Of a stretch of DNA of 40,303 bases, positions 1-9,740 are shown one piece after another. The stretch comes from Rhodospirillales bacterium (lineage in GTDB: Bacteria; Pseudomonadota; Alphaproteobacteria; CACIAM-22H2). The notes under the pieces are model-generated. The model saw nothing but the letters and a program-made list of their open reading frames with translations. It did no database searches and had not been told where the DNA came from. Position numbers and translations under genes: made by a program. The first letter of the stretch is position 1; each line of letters starts with the position of its first letter. Where the stretch lies: assembly GCA_947445225.1 (NCBI GenBank), contig CANFCX010000011.1, positions 1-40,303 of the forward strand. Reading direction: 5' to 3'.

Positions 1-212
1 CGAAGGCGGATTGGGTCAAGCTGTTCAAAAAGACCTTAGTCTTCACCGGCGGCGAGGTGGTTGGCGAATTCTTGATGAGCATCGGATACCTCCCCGGCGC
101 GCACCGCGAGGAATGTCCCGTTTTTCCACGAATTTTGGGGTTGAAACCAGCCTGGGCCCGGGCCTTGAAAACGGCAAAGCCTGGATCAAGTTCCCCTCGA
201 TCCAGGCTTTGA
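1..212 (+). CDS. tag: DNA-3-methyladenine glycosylase I, C-terminal end (partial)
   Basis: Only the last 69 codons are present; the gene enters from the left edge in the frame that begins at base 3 and stops with TGA at 210-212. The segment FTGGEVVGEFLMSIGYLPGA followed by H-R-E-E-C fits the end of Tag, where a glycine-rich turn and an F-M-x-x-G helix are followed by a zinc-binding His-x3-Cys. Tag removes 3-methyladenine from alkylated DNA by base excision. The last codons overlap a long inverted repeat at 175-211, so the final residues (KPGSSSPRSRL) are probably not conserved. The match is by motif memory, without alignment; another HhH-type glycosylase would be the alternative. Confidence 0.65.
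   Translation, partial: KADWVKLFKKTLVFTGGEVVGEFLMSIGYLPGAHREECPVFPRILGLKPAWARALKTAKPGSSSPRSRL
175..211. terminator. Perfect 13-bp inverted repeat at the end of tag
   Basis: Bases 175-187 and 199-211 are exact reverse complements (arm CAAAGCCTGGATC) around an 11-base loop. The hairpin covers the last codons of the glycosylase gene and its stop. No run of T follows it, so an intrinsic terminator is only one reading; a 3'-end-stabilising hairpin or an extragenic palindromic element are others. Confidence 0.5.
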
Positions 213-397
213 CGACCCTCCCCAAACTTGGTCCGCGCGACGTACATCGCGTCATCGTTTGGTGGGCGGACTATAGTAGAGGGCATTTTTGGAGTCATCA
301 TGTTTCTAACCACCGCGCCAGCTAGAAAGGAAATTAGGCGAGCGCCTCGCATCGGGTTATTATTATTGCCTTAACCTGACTTGGGTAGGCTTGACCC

Positions 398-808
398 ATG
401 CGCGGATTGGCTTCCATCATCGTGGTGCTGTCCCTGGCAACGCAGGCGGCGGCGCAAACCGTCAAGATAACGTCCGCGGATTGCTCGCGATTGGTGACCA
501 AACATGTGCCGACGCCAGACGTGGCCTACACGCCCGGGGTGGACGTGCGAGGCCGCGCGGTGGCGCCGGCCGACCTCGGCGGCGCTCCACAGATCAGGAT
601 TCCCGACCAAATCAACATTCCGATCACCGTCGATTTGCAGAAGCGCCTCGGTATTCCGGCCAATCCCAATCTGTTCAAGCCCGAGGCTCAGCTTGGGGTC
701 GTGTCGTTCAAAGACGGCAAAGTCTTCTATGACGGCCAGCCGATTGGCGATTCGGCTCAGGCCGCCATCGCCGCGGAGTGCCAAAAAATATTGGCTCGGC
801 CGCGCTGA
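398..808 (+). CDS. Small exported protein of unknown function
   Basis: This encodes 136 residues. The first 19 (MRGLASIIVVLSLATQAAA) form a typical Sec signal peptide with an A-x-A cleavage site before QTVKI, so the mature protein should be periplasmic and about 117 residues long. It has two cysteines, one near the mature N-terminus (SADCSR) and one near the end (AAECQK), which could form a disulfide. The middle is rich in proline, valine and isoleucine (PQIRIPDQINIPITVDLQ), suggesting beta structure. I do not recognise a named family. It lies between tag and proS with its own gap on each side, so it is probably transcribed alone. Codon choice looks like that of its neighbours. Confidence 0.7.
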   Translation: MRGLASIIVVLSLATQAAAQTVKITSADCSRLVTKHVPTPDVAYTPGVDVRGRAVAPADLGGAPQIRIPDQINIPITVDLQKRLGIPANPNLFKPEAQLGVVSFKDGKVFYDGQPIGDSAQAAIAAECQKILARPR

Positions 809-910
809 GGGTCGCCCCAGTCCGGCCTTGGCATTACGTTGCCATGGCTGAGGGCTTTCCCTAAAGTCGAGTCCCGGTCGCCCGACCAATCTCAACGCGA
901 ATTTCCCTCC

Positions 911-2233
911 ATGCGCCTATCCGCCTATTTCCTGCCCACTCTCCGGGAGACACCGAGCGAGGCGCAGATTGTCTCCCACCGCCTGATGTTGCGGGCGGGG
1001 CTGATACGTCAGTCGAGCGCAGGCATCTATAGCTGGCTGCCGCTGGGCCTGCGTGTGCTGAGGCGCATCGAACGGATCGTGCGCGAAGAGCAAGACGCAG
1101 CGGGCGGCCAGGAACTGCTCATGCCGACCATCCAGCCCGCCGAGCTGTGGCGGGAGTCGGGCCGGTACGAGGATTATGGCAAGGAGATGCTGCGCATCAA
1201 GGACCGGCACGAGCGCGAGATGCTCTACGGTCCGACGAACGAGGAGCAGATCACCGATATCGTCCGCCAGGCGATCAAGACATATCGCGATTTGCCGAAG
1301 CTGCTCTATCACATCCAGTGGAAATTCCGCGACGAGGTCCGCCCGCGATTCGGCGTGATGCGCGGGCGCGAATTCCTGATGAAGGACAGCTATTCCTTCG
1401 ATCTCGATTATGACGGTGCCGTCCGCGCCTATAACCGCATGTTCGTGGCCTATTTGCGGACGTTCGCCCGGATGGGACTGAAAGCCATTCCGATGCGCGC
1501 CGCTGCCGGCCCAATCGGCGGTGATCTCAGCCATGAGTTCATCATTCTGGCGGAGACCGGCGAAAGCCAGGTGTTCTGCGACAAGAGCCTCGTGGAGTTT
1601 GAAATTCTGGATACGCCAATAAATTATGACGCCGATCTGCGGCCGGTGGTGGAGCGCTGGACCGCGCCCTATGCCGCCACGGACGAAAAACACGATCCCG
1701 CCGTCTTCGATCGGCTTCCCGCGGATCGCCGGCTGCAAGCCCGCGGCATCGAAGTCGGCCATATCTTCTATTTCGGCACGAAATATTCAAAGGCCATGGG
1801 CGCCGTCGTCACCGGCGCCAAGGGCGAAAGCGTGACCATGGAAATGGGGTCATACGGCATCGGTGTGTCGCGTTTGGTTGGCGCGATCATCGAGGCGAGC
1901 CACGACGAAGCCGGCATCATCTGGCCCGACAGCGTGGCGCCCTTCGCCGTCGGTTTGATCAATCTTCGTCCGGGCGATGCGGGTTGCGATCGCGCCTGTG
2001 AGGATCTCTATGCCAAGCTCCAGGGCGCGGGAATCGATGTGCTCTATGACGACCGTTCAGAAAGCCCGGGCGCGAAATTCGCGACGTTCGATCTAATCGG
2101 TCTGCCGACCCAGCTCGTCGTTGGGCCGCGCGGGATCAAATCCGGGACGGTGGAGGTCAAGCACCGCCGTACGGGGCAGCGCGAAGAGCTGTCGGCCGAC
2201 GCCGCGCTGACGATGCTGACGGCCCAAAGGTAG
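911..2233 (+). CDS. proS: Proline--tRNA ligase, short alphaproteobacterial form
   Basis: This class II synthetase of 440 residues charges tRNA-Pro in the cytoplasm. The three class II motifs are visible: motif 1 around [16 protein letters not shown], motif 2 around [17 protein letters not shown], and motif 3 in [14 protein letters not shown], followed by a C-terminal anticodon-binding domain starting near [12 protein letters not shown]. The region between motifs 2 and 3 is only about 150 residues, so the large INS editing domain of E. coli ProRS (about 570 residues) is absent. The frame is open further upstream, but ATG 911 is preferred because [19 protein letters not shown] is the conserved beginning. 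The next gene, lolC, starts three bases after the stop, which suggests one transcript. Confidence 0.95.
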   Translation: MRLSAYFLPTLRETPSEAQIVSHRLMLRAGLIRQSSAGIYSWLPLGLRVLRRIERIVREEQDAAGGQELLMPTIQPAELWRESGRYEDYGKEMLRIKDRHEREMLYGPTNEEQITDIVRQAIKTYRDLPKLLYHIQWKFRDEVRPRFGVMRGREFLMKDSYSFDLDYDGAVRAYNRMFVAYLRTFARMGLKAIPMRAAAGPIGGDLSHEFIILAETGESQVFCDKSLVEFEILDTPINYDADLRPVVERWTAPYAATDEKHDPAVFDRLPADRRLQARGIEVGHIFYFGTKYSKAMGAVVTGAKGESVTMEMGSYGIGVSRLVGAIIEASHDEAGIIWPDSVAPFAVGLINLRPGDAGCDRACEDLYAKLQGAGIDVLYDDRSESPGAKFATFDLIGLPTQLVVGPRGIKSGTVEVKHRRTGQREELSADAALTMLTAQR

Positions 2234-2236
2234 CCG

Positions 2237-3473
2237 ATGTTTTCAGCCTTCGAACGCATGATGGCCGCCCGTTATCTGCGAGCGCGCCGCCAGGAAGGCT
2301 TCATTTCCGTCATCGCCGGGTTTTCGCTGCTTGGCATCGCTCTGGGCGTGGCGACGTTGATCATCGTGATGGCGGTGATGAACGGCTTCCGTCAGGAACT
2401 TCTCGGCCGGATTCTGGGGCTTAACGGCCATTTGACGTTGCAGTCCACGCGTGGCGCCTTGACCGATTTCGACGCGCTCGCGGGGCGTGTGCGGTTGGTG
2501 CCGGGCGTCGTGGCGGTGCGGCCGATTATCGACGGCCAGGTCATGGCGACGGCGAACAACGTCGCCTCGGGTGCTCTCGTCCGCGGGATGCGTCCGGCCG
2601 ACCTCGCCGCCCACTCCGTCATCGCGGCCAACATCGTGCAGGGCAGTCTCGACGACAATTCCGGCGACGACGCGGTCGTGATCGGTCATCGCCTGGCGCA
2701 AAAACTGGGGCTAGGTGTCGGCGATTCGATCACCCTCATTTCCCCCCAGGGCACGGTAACCGCCTTTGGCTCATTGCCGCGACTGCGCGCCTATCGCGTG
2801 GTCGCCGCGTTCGACATCGGCATGTTCGAATATGACAGCAGCTTCGTTTTCATGCCGCTTCCGGCGGCGCAGATCTTCTTCCGGTTCGATGGCGCGGTGA
2901 GCGGGCTGGAAGCCATCGTCGACGATCCCGACCGCGTCGGACAATTGCGCCGGCCCATCACCGAGGCCGCCGGCGATTCGGTCCGCATGGTCGACTGGCA
3001 GCAGGTGAATTCGAGTTTCTTCAACGCGATCCAGGTCGAGCGGAACGTCATGTTCCTGATCCTGACCCTGATTATCCTGGTCGCCGCCTTTAACATCATC
3101 TCCAGCCTGATCATGCTGGTGAAAGACAAGTCGCGGGATATCGCCATTCTGCGGACCATGGGCGCAACCCGTGGAATGATCATGCGCATCTTTTTCCTAA
3201 GCGGCGCCAGCATCGGGTTCATCGGGACGGCCGCGGGGTTCGTGCTTGGCCTCACCTTCTGCGCCAATATCGAGTCGATCCGCCAGGCCATCGAAAGCCT
3301 ATCGGGTGCGAAGCTTTTCGCGGCCGAGATCTATTTCTTGTCGCGCCTGCCGGCGCGGGTGGAGCCATCGGAAGTAGCCACCGTGGTCATCATGGCCTTG
3401 GGACTGTCGGTGTTGGCCACGATCTACCCATCTTGGCGCGCGGCCCGCCTCGACCCGGTGGAGGCGCTTCGTT

Positions 3474-3481
<8 letters not shown>
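2237..3481 (+). CDS. lolC: Lipoprotein-releasing ABC transporter permease LolC/LolE
   Basis: This inner-membrane permease has 414 residues. With LolD it extracts outer-membrane lipoproteins from the inner membrane and passes them to LolA. The topology is typical: one membrane segment near residues 22-45 ([20 protein letters not shown]), a large periplasmic domain of about 220 residues, then three C-terminal segments beginning at [15 protein letters not shown]. The coupling motif [20 protein letters not shown] and the C-terminal end [10 protein letters not shown] are characteristic of the family. Alphaproteobacteria generally carry a single LolC/E-type (LolF-like) subunit, and no second permease gene is present here. 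The 3' end overlaps lolD by eight bases, implying translational coupling. Confidence 0.93.
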
Positions 3482-5712
<2,231 letters not shown>

Positions 5713-5757
5713 GACGGCGCCGCCGGCCTCCGCCCGTGGACCAATGAAGCGTCGCCC

Positions 5758-7434
5758 ATGACTCCAGGCGCGCGCGTCCAGGCCGCGATCGACATGCTCG
5801 ACACTCTCGACGCCAGCCGCATCCCCGCCGATGTCGCGGCCGGGGACTATTTTCGCAGCCGGCGTTACATCGGATCGAAGGATCGCGCGGCCCTCGCGCA
5901 GCTTTTCTACGGCGTTCTTCGGCTGCGGGCACAACTCGATTGGTGGATCGAGCGGCTTGGCGGCGGACGGTTGAATTCCCGGAGCCGCGCGATCGCCTAT
6001 CTGGCCGTGGGACAGGGCTGGAAAGCCGAGGACATCCTCGAGGCCTTCGACGGCGGTCAACATCGTCCGGCGCGGCTCGACGATTCCGAATTAAATCTGG
6101 TTCGCCGCGCGGTGGGTCATAAGGCCGAACATCGCGACCAGCCGGATTGGGTAAGGTTCAACTATCCGCAATGGCTTCATCCGGCGCTTTCGGAATTTTA
6201 CGGCCGCGATTTGGCCAAAGTGCTCGCCGGGCTGGCCGTGCCGGCGCCGCTCGATCTGCGCGTGAACCGGCTCCGCACTACCCGGCCGGACGCTCGCCGC
6301 ATGTTGAAAGACGAGGGGGTCGACGCGCGCAGCACGCGTTGGTCGCCGTTCGCGCTGCGCGTCGACGGCAGGCCGCCGCTGGCCTCGCTGGAGGTGTTTC
6401 GCGGCGGCTTCGTCGAGGTCCAGGACGAAGGTTCACAACTGGCTTCGATGCTGGTCGGCGCCCGGCCGGGAATGCGGGTCGTGGATTTCTGCGCGGGTGC
6501 CGCCGGCAAGACGCTCGCCATGGCGGCGGAGATGGAGAATCGCGGTCACATCGTCGCTTGCGATATCTCATCCTCGCGCTTAAAGGGCGCCACGCCGCGC
6601 TTGCGGCGGGCGGGCGCCTTCAATGTGGAGTTGAGGACGTTATCGTCCGAGCGCGACAAGTGGGTGAAGCGACATCAGGGCGAATTCGATCGTGTATTGG
6701 TGGATGCGCCATGCACCGGATCCGGGACCTGGCGGCGCAATCCGGACGCGAAATGGACAATGCGGCGGGACGATATTGTCGAGCTGAAGGCCCTTCAACT
6801 GCGCATCCTGGACAGTGCCGCGCGGTTGGTGAAACCGGGGGGCCGGCTGATTTATGTTACCTGCTCTCTATTGCGCGCCGAGAATGAGGAGCAGGTGGAC
6901 TCGTTTCTCGCCTCCCACGAAGGTTTTACGGTGCTGCCGTTGCCCGAGGTCTGGGCGGCTACGATTGGTGGAGCGCCGCCGCCAGATTCCGGTGGTCGCT
7001 ATCTTCGCCTCGACCCGGCACGGCATGAAACGGACGGTTTCTTTGTCGCCGTGCTGCAACGCGCTGGGCAGGCCACGGATTCAGCCGGGCTTCGGCACAC
7101 ACCGGAGGCGCGGCCGGTAGAGGTTCAGGAGACCGACGGGCATCACCCCCGACCGGCGAAGCGCGTAAAGACTCAGGAGTCCGGCGGGCATCGCCCCCCA
7201 CCGGCGAAGCGGGTAAAGACTCAGGAGTCTGGCGGGCATCGCACCCAGCCGGCGAAGCGGGTAAAGACTCAGGAATCCGGCGGGCATCGCCCCCTACCGG
7301 CGAAGCCGGTAAGGACTCCGGAGTCTGGCGGGCATCGCCCGCTACCGGCGAAGCCGGTAAGGACTCCGGAGTCCGGCGGGCATCGCCCGCAGGGCAAACG
7401 ACCGCATACTCGCAGGCCGCGAGGGACGGCATGA
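5758..7434 (+). CDS. RsmB/NOP-family RNA (cytosine-C5) methyltransferase with repeat tail
   Basis: This encodes 558 residues. Residues up to about 440 are a NOL1/NOP2/Sun-type SAM-dependent methyltransferase: SAM-binding VVDFCAGAAGK near residue 240, motif IV DAPCTGSGTWRRNPDAKW with cysteine 319, and motif VI YVTCSLL with cysteine 369. These are the two cysteines used for 5-methylcytosine formation and release. The substrate is probably rRNA, but the family also includes tRNA enzymes. From residue 450 the protein turns into a repeated basic 16-residue unit (PAKRVKTQESGGHRP type, about six copies) encoded by a 48-bp tandem array, ending in a short Arg-rich tail. I know of no such tail in the family. 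The last four bases overlap the next gene (ATGA). Confidence 0.88.
   Translation: MTPGARVQAAIDMLDTLDASRIPADVAAGDYFRSRRYIGSKDRAALAQLFYGVLRLRAQLDWWIERLGGGRLNSRSRAIAYLAVGQGWKAEDILEAFDGGQHRPARLDDSELNLVRRAVGHKAEHRDQPDWVRFNYPQWLHPALSEFYGRDLAKVLAGLAVPAPLDLRVNRLRTTRPDARRMLKDEGVDARSTRWSPFALRVDGRPPLASLEVFRGGFVEVQDEGSQLASMLVGARPGMRVVDFCAGAAGKTLAMAAEMENRGHIVACDISSSRLKGATPRLRRAGAFNVELRTLSSERDKWVKRHQGEFDRVLVDAPCTGSGTWRRNPDAKWTMRRDDIVELKALQLRILDSAARLVKPGGRLIYVTCSLLRAENEEQVDSFLASHEGFTVLPLPEVWAATIGGAPPPDSGGRYLRLDPARHETDGFFVAVLQRAGQATDSAGLRHTPEARPVEVQETDGHHPRPAKRVKTQESGGHRPPPAKRVKTQESGGHRTQPAKRVKTQESGGHRPLPAKPVRTPESGGHRPLPAKPVRTPESGGHRPQGKRPHTRRPRGTA
7105..7392 (+). repeat. Tandem array of 48-bp palindromic units inside a coding region
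   Basis: Five clear units start at 7153, 7201, 7249, 7297 and 7345, each exactly 48 bp, preceded by a decayed unit at 7105-7152. The last two units contain three palindromes each: CCGGC-GAA-GCCGG, (G)GACTCCGGAGTC(C), and GCGGGC-ATC-GCCCGC. Units 1-3 are more alike to each other and partly decayed, while units 4 and 5 differ at only three positions, which suggests recent duplication. In unit 2 the middle palindrome is kept by paired changes (AGACTC-AG-GAGTCT). The 48-bp period equals 16 codons, so the frame is preserved. Confidence 0.95.
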
Positions 7435-7979
7435 CGATTGTCCGCCACGCGACCGTAGACGACGCCCCATCCATTGCCCGCGTCCATGTCGAGACTTGGC
7501 GGGCGTCTTATGCCGGCATCCTTCCGGATTCGGTGCTCGTGAAGATGTCGGCCGACCGCCAGCGTTCCTCCTGGGCGAGGGTGCTGAACCGGCTGGAGGG
7601 CCATCAGACGGTCCTTGTCGCCGAAGCGGCGAGCGGCGTCATTGGGTTCGGCAGTTGCGGCTCGATGCGCGCCGGTGCCGGACTGGCCTATCGAGGCGAG
7701 GTATTCACTCTCTACGTCGATACCGATCACCAGGGACAAGGGGCGGGAAAGCGGCTGCTGGCGGCCTTGTTCCGATCCTTGATCGAACAGGAGATGAACT
7801 CCGCCCTGCTTTGGGTTTTGGCCGCCAACCCGGCGCAATTTTTCTACCAGGCGATGGGTGGAAATCGCGTGGCCGAGCGGCAGGAACTGCTTTGGGGCGC
7901 GACTCTCCCGGAAATCGGCTATGGCTGGGCGGATCTTTCGCGCACGGTCGGCGCCGGCGGCCCCTGTTCGGTTTCATGA
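7431..7979 (+). CDS. GNAT-family N-acetyltransferase
   Basis: This encodes 182 residues with the GNAT fold: N-terminal strand-helix [20 protein letters not shown], a central strand with [20 protein letters not shown] holding the acetyl-CoA pyrophosphate loop (Q/R-x-x-G-x-G/A is read as HQGQGAGK), and a C-terminal [20 protein letters not shown] segment. The substrate cannot be told from sequence; relatives acetylate small amines or protein N-termini. Its start overlaps the stop of the methyltransferase gene (ATGA at 7431), so the two are translationally coupled, and guaA follows after 22 bases. The linkage with guanine nucleotide genes is positional only. Confidence 0.85.
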   Translation: MTIVRHATVDDAPSIARVHVETWRASYAGILPDSVLVKMSADRQRSSWARVLNRLEGHQTVLVAEAASGVIGFGSCGSMRAGAGLAYRGEVFTLYVDTDHQGQGAGKRLLAALFRSLIEQEMNSALLWVLAANPAQFFYQAMGGNRVAERQELLWGATLPEIGYGWADLSRTVGAGGPCSVS

Positions 7980-8001
7980 AAGGCGAAAGGTACGGACACA
8001 A

Positions 8002-9549
8002 GTGACGGATCGCGTTCTCGTTCTCGATTTCGGCGCGCAATACACGCAGCTGATCGCCCGGCGGGTCAGGGAAAGCGGCGTGTACTGCGAAATCCGCCCT
8101 TACAATGTGTCGTCGCAGGCCATCGTGGAGTTCGCGCCGAAAGCGATCATTCTGTCGGGCGGGCCCGCCTCGGTGGCCGCCACCGGAACGCCGCGCGCGC
8201 CCGACATCGTGTTTAAGCTCGGCGTGCCGTTGCTCGGCATCTGTTACGGCGAGCAGACGATGTGCGCGCAGCTTGGCGGCGTGGTCGAGCCTTCGGACCA
8301 TCGCGAATTCGGGCGCGCCTTCATCGATGTAACCGGTGATTGCCGGCTGTTCGAGGGCATCTGGAAGAAGGGCAACCGCGAGCAGGTGTGGATGAGCCAT
8401 GGCGACCGCGTCGTTGCCTTGCCCGCGGGATTTGCGACCGTCGCCGTCAGCGACGGCGCCCCCTTCGCCGCCATCGCCGATGACAGCCGCCGATTCTATG
8501 GTGTCCAATTCCACCCGGAGGTCGTCCATACCCCGAGCGGCGCGGCCTTGCTCCGCAATTTCACAAAAGGGGTCGCCGGTTGCGCTGGGGATTGGACCAT
8601 GTCGGCCTTCCGCCGCCTTGCCGTCGATCGCGTGCGCGCGCAGGTGGGGAAGGGGCGTGTCATCTGCGGTCTGTCCGGCGGCGTCGATTCGGCGGTGGCC
8701 GCCGTCCTGATCCACGAGGCCATCGGCGAACAGCTCACTTGCGTGTTCATCGATCACGGTCTTCTGCGGACGAACGAGGCGGAGGAAGTCGTCTCCCTGT
8801 TTCGCAACCACTACAACATTCCGCTGATCCACCGGGATGCGAGCGAGACTTTCATCACCCGTCTCGCCGGAATCGCCGACCCGGAAAAGAAACGCAAGAT
8901 CATCGGCTCGTCGTTCATCGATCTGTTCGAGGAAGAGGCGCACAAGGTCGGCGGCGCGGATTTTCTGGCCCAAGGCACGCTTTATCCCGACGTCATCGAA
9001 TCGGTTTCCTTCACCGGCGGGCCCAGCGTCACCATCAAATCGCACCACAATGTCGGCGGATTGCCCGAACGAATGCGGATGAAGCTGGTCGAGCCCCTGC
9101 GCGAGCTGTTCAAGGACGAGGTGCGGGTGCTCGGCCGCGAACTCGGCCTGCCCGAAGCCTTCATCCGCCGCCATCCCTTCCCCGGCCCCGGCCTTGCCAT
9201 CCGTATCCCCGGCGAGGTGTCGGCGGAGAAGCTCGCGATCCTGCGCCGCGCGGATTGGATCTTCATCGACGAAATCCGAAAGGCCGGCCTCTACGACGCG
9301 ATCTGGCAGGCCTTCGCCGTGCTTCTGCCGGTGCGAACGGTCGGCGTCATGGGCGACGCCCGTTCATACGATCAGGTTTGCGCCCTGCGGGCCGTCACCT
9401 CGACCGACGGCATGACCGCGGAATCCTTCGCCTTCTCGCATGAATTCCTAACCGGCTGCGCCACACGCATCGTCAACGAAGTGCGCGGCATCAACCGCGT
9501 GGTCTACGACGTGACCTCGAAACCGCCGGGGACGATCGAGTGGGAATAG
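8002..9549 (+). CDS. guaA: GMP synthase (glutamine-hydrolysing)
   Basis: This enzyme of 515 residues converts XMP to GMP using ATP and glutamine. The N-terminal class I amidotransferase domain has the nucleophile in LLGICYGEQ (cysteine 81) and the HPEV motif (histidine 171). The central ATP-pyrophosphatase domain has the P-loop [13 protein letters not shown] near residue 223. The C-terminal dimerisation domain contains [12 protein letters not shown] and ends with KPPGTIEWE, the usual GuaA end. The start is taken as GTG 8002 ([20 protein letters not shown]) because conservation begins there; a weak AAAGG lies at 7986-7990. The frame is open upstream, but that part overlaps the acetyltransferase. 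Confidence 0.95.
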   Translation: MTDRVLVLDFGAQYTQLIARRVRESGVYCEIRPYNVSSQAIVEFAPKAIILSGGPASVAATGTPRAPDIVFKLGVPLLGICYGEQTMCAQLGGVVEPSDHREFGRAFIDVTGDCRLFEGIWKKGNREQVWMSHGDRVVALPAGFATVAVSDGAPFAAIADDSRRFYGVQFHPEVVHTPSGAALLRNFTKGVAGCAGDWTMSAFRRLAVDRVRAQVGKGRVICGLSGGVDSAVAAVLIHEAIGEQLTCVFIDHGLLRTNEAEEVVSLFRNHYNIPLIHRDASETFITRLAGIADPEKKRKIIGSSFIDLFEEEAHKVGGADFLAQGTLYPDVIESVSFTGGPSVTIKSHHNVGGLPERMRMKLVEPLRELFKDEVRVLGRELGLPEAFIRRHPFPGPGLAIRIPGEVSAEKLAILRRADWIFIDEIRKAGLYDAIWQAFAVLLPVRTVGVMGDARSYDQVCALRAVTSTDGMTAESFAFSHEFLTGCATRIVNEVRGINRVVYDVTSKPPGTIEWE

Positions 9550-9599
9550 GGGAAGGGACGTTGCGGAGTTATTATTGACTTATCACATTGCAATCCCGG

Positions 9600-9647
9600 T
9601 GCGAGGACGCCCGGTTCCACGAAGATGGCAGCTTTCATGCGTTTCAT
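9600..9647 (-). pseudogene. Possible 5' remnant of a zinc alcohol dehydrogenase
   Basis: On the minus strand a good ribosome-binding site (TAAGGAG, 9660-9654) precedes ATG 9647, and the reading begins MKRMKAAIFVEPG. M-K-A-A-x-F-V-E-P-G is a typical beginning of MDR-family zinc alcohol dehydrogenases. After about 13 residues the resemblance stops and the frame runs into the 3' end of guaA on the opposite strand. It lies just beyond the 3' end of the P-type ATPase gene on the same strand, as if a two-gene segment had been cut off after its first codons. The piece is very short, so chance similarity cannot be excluded. Confidence 0.3.
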
Positions 9648-9740
9648 CGGACGCTCCTTAGTTGAGCAGAGGACCCTTCGCCAACAGTCCAAGACATTCG
9701 ATCGGCATTGACATCGCTCAACACGATCCTCATTCGCAGG

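Noticed and set aside
300-374. 24-codon open frame with a GGAG site before proS (MFLTTAPARKEIRRAPRIGL...)
   Set aside because: It is too short, has no recognisable similarity and an undistinguished composition; a chance frame in a non-coding gap is more likely.
7105-7392. CRISPR array
   Set aside because: The 48-bp units are directly adjacent with no spacers, lie inside an open reading frame, and no cas gene is present.
7705-9174. 489-codon minus-strand open frame opposite guaA
   Set aside because: It is a shadow of guaA and the acetyltransferase gene without family resemblance.
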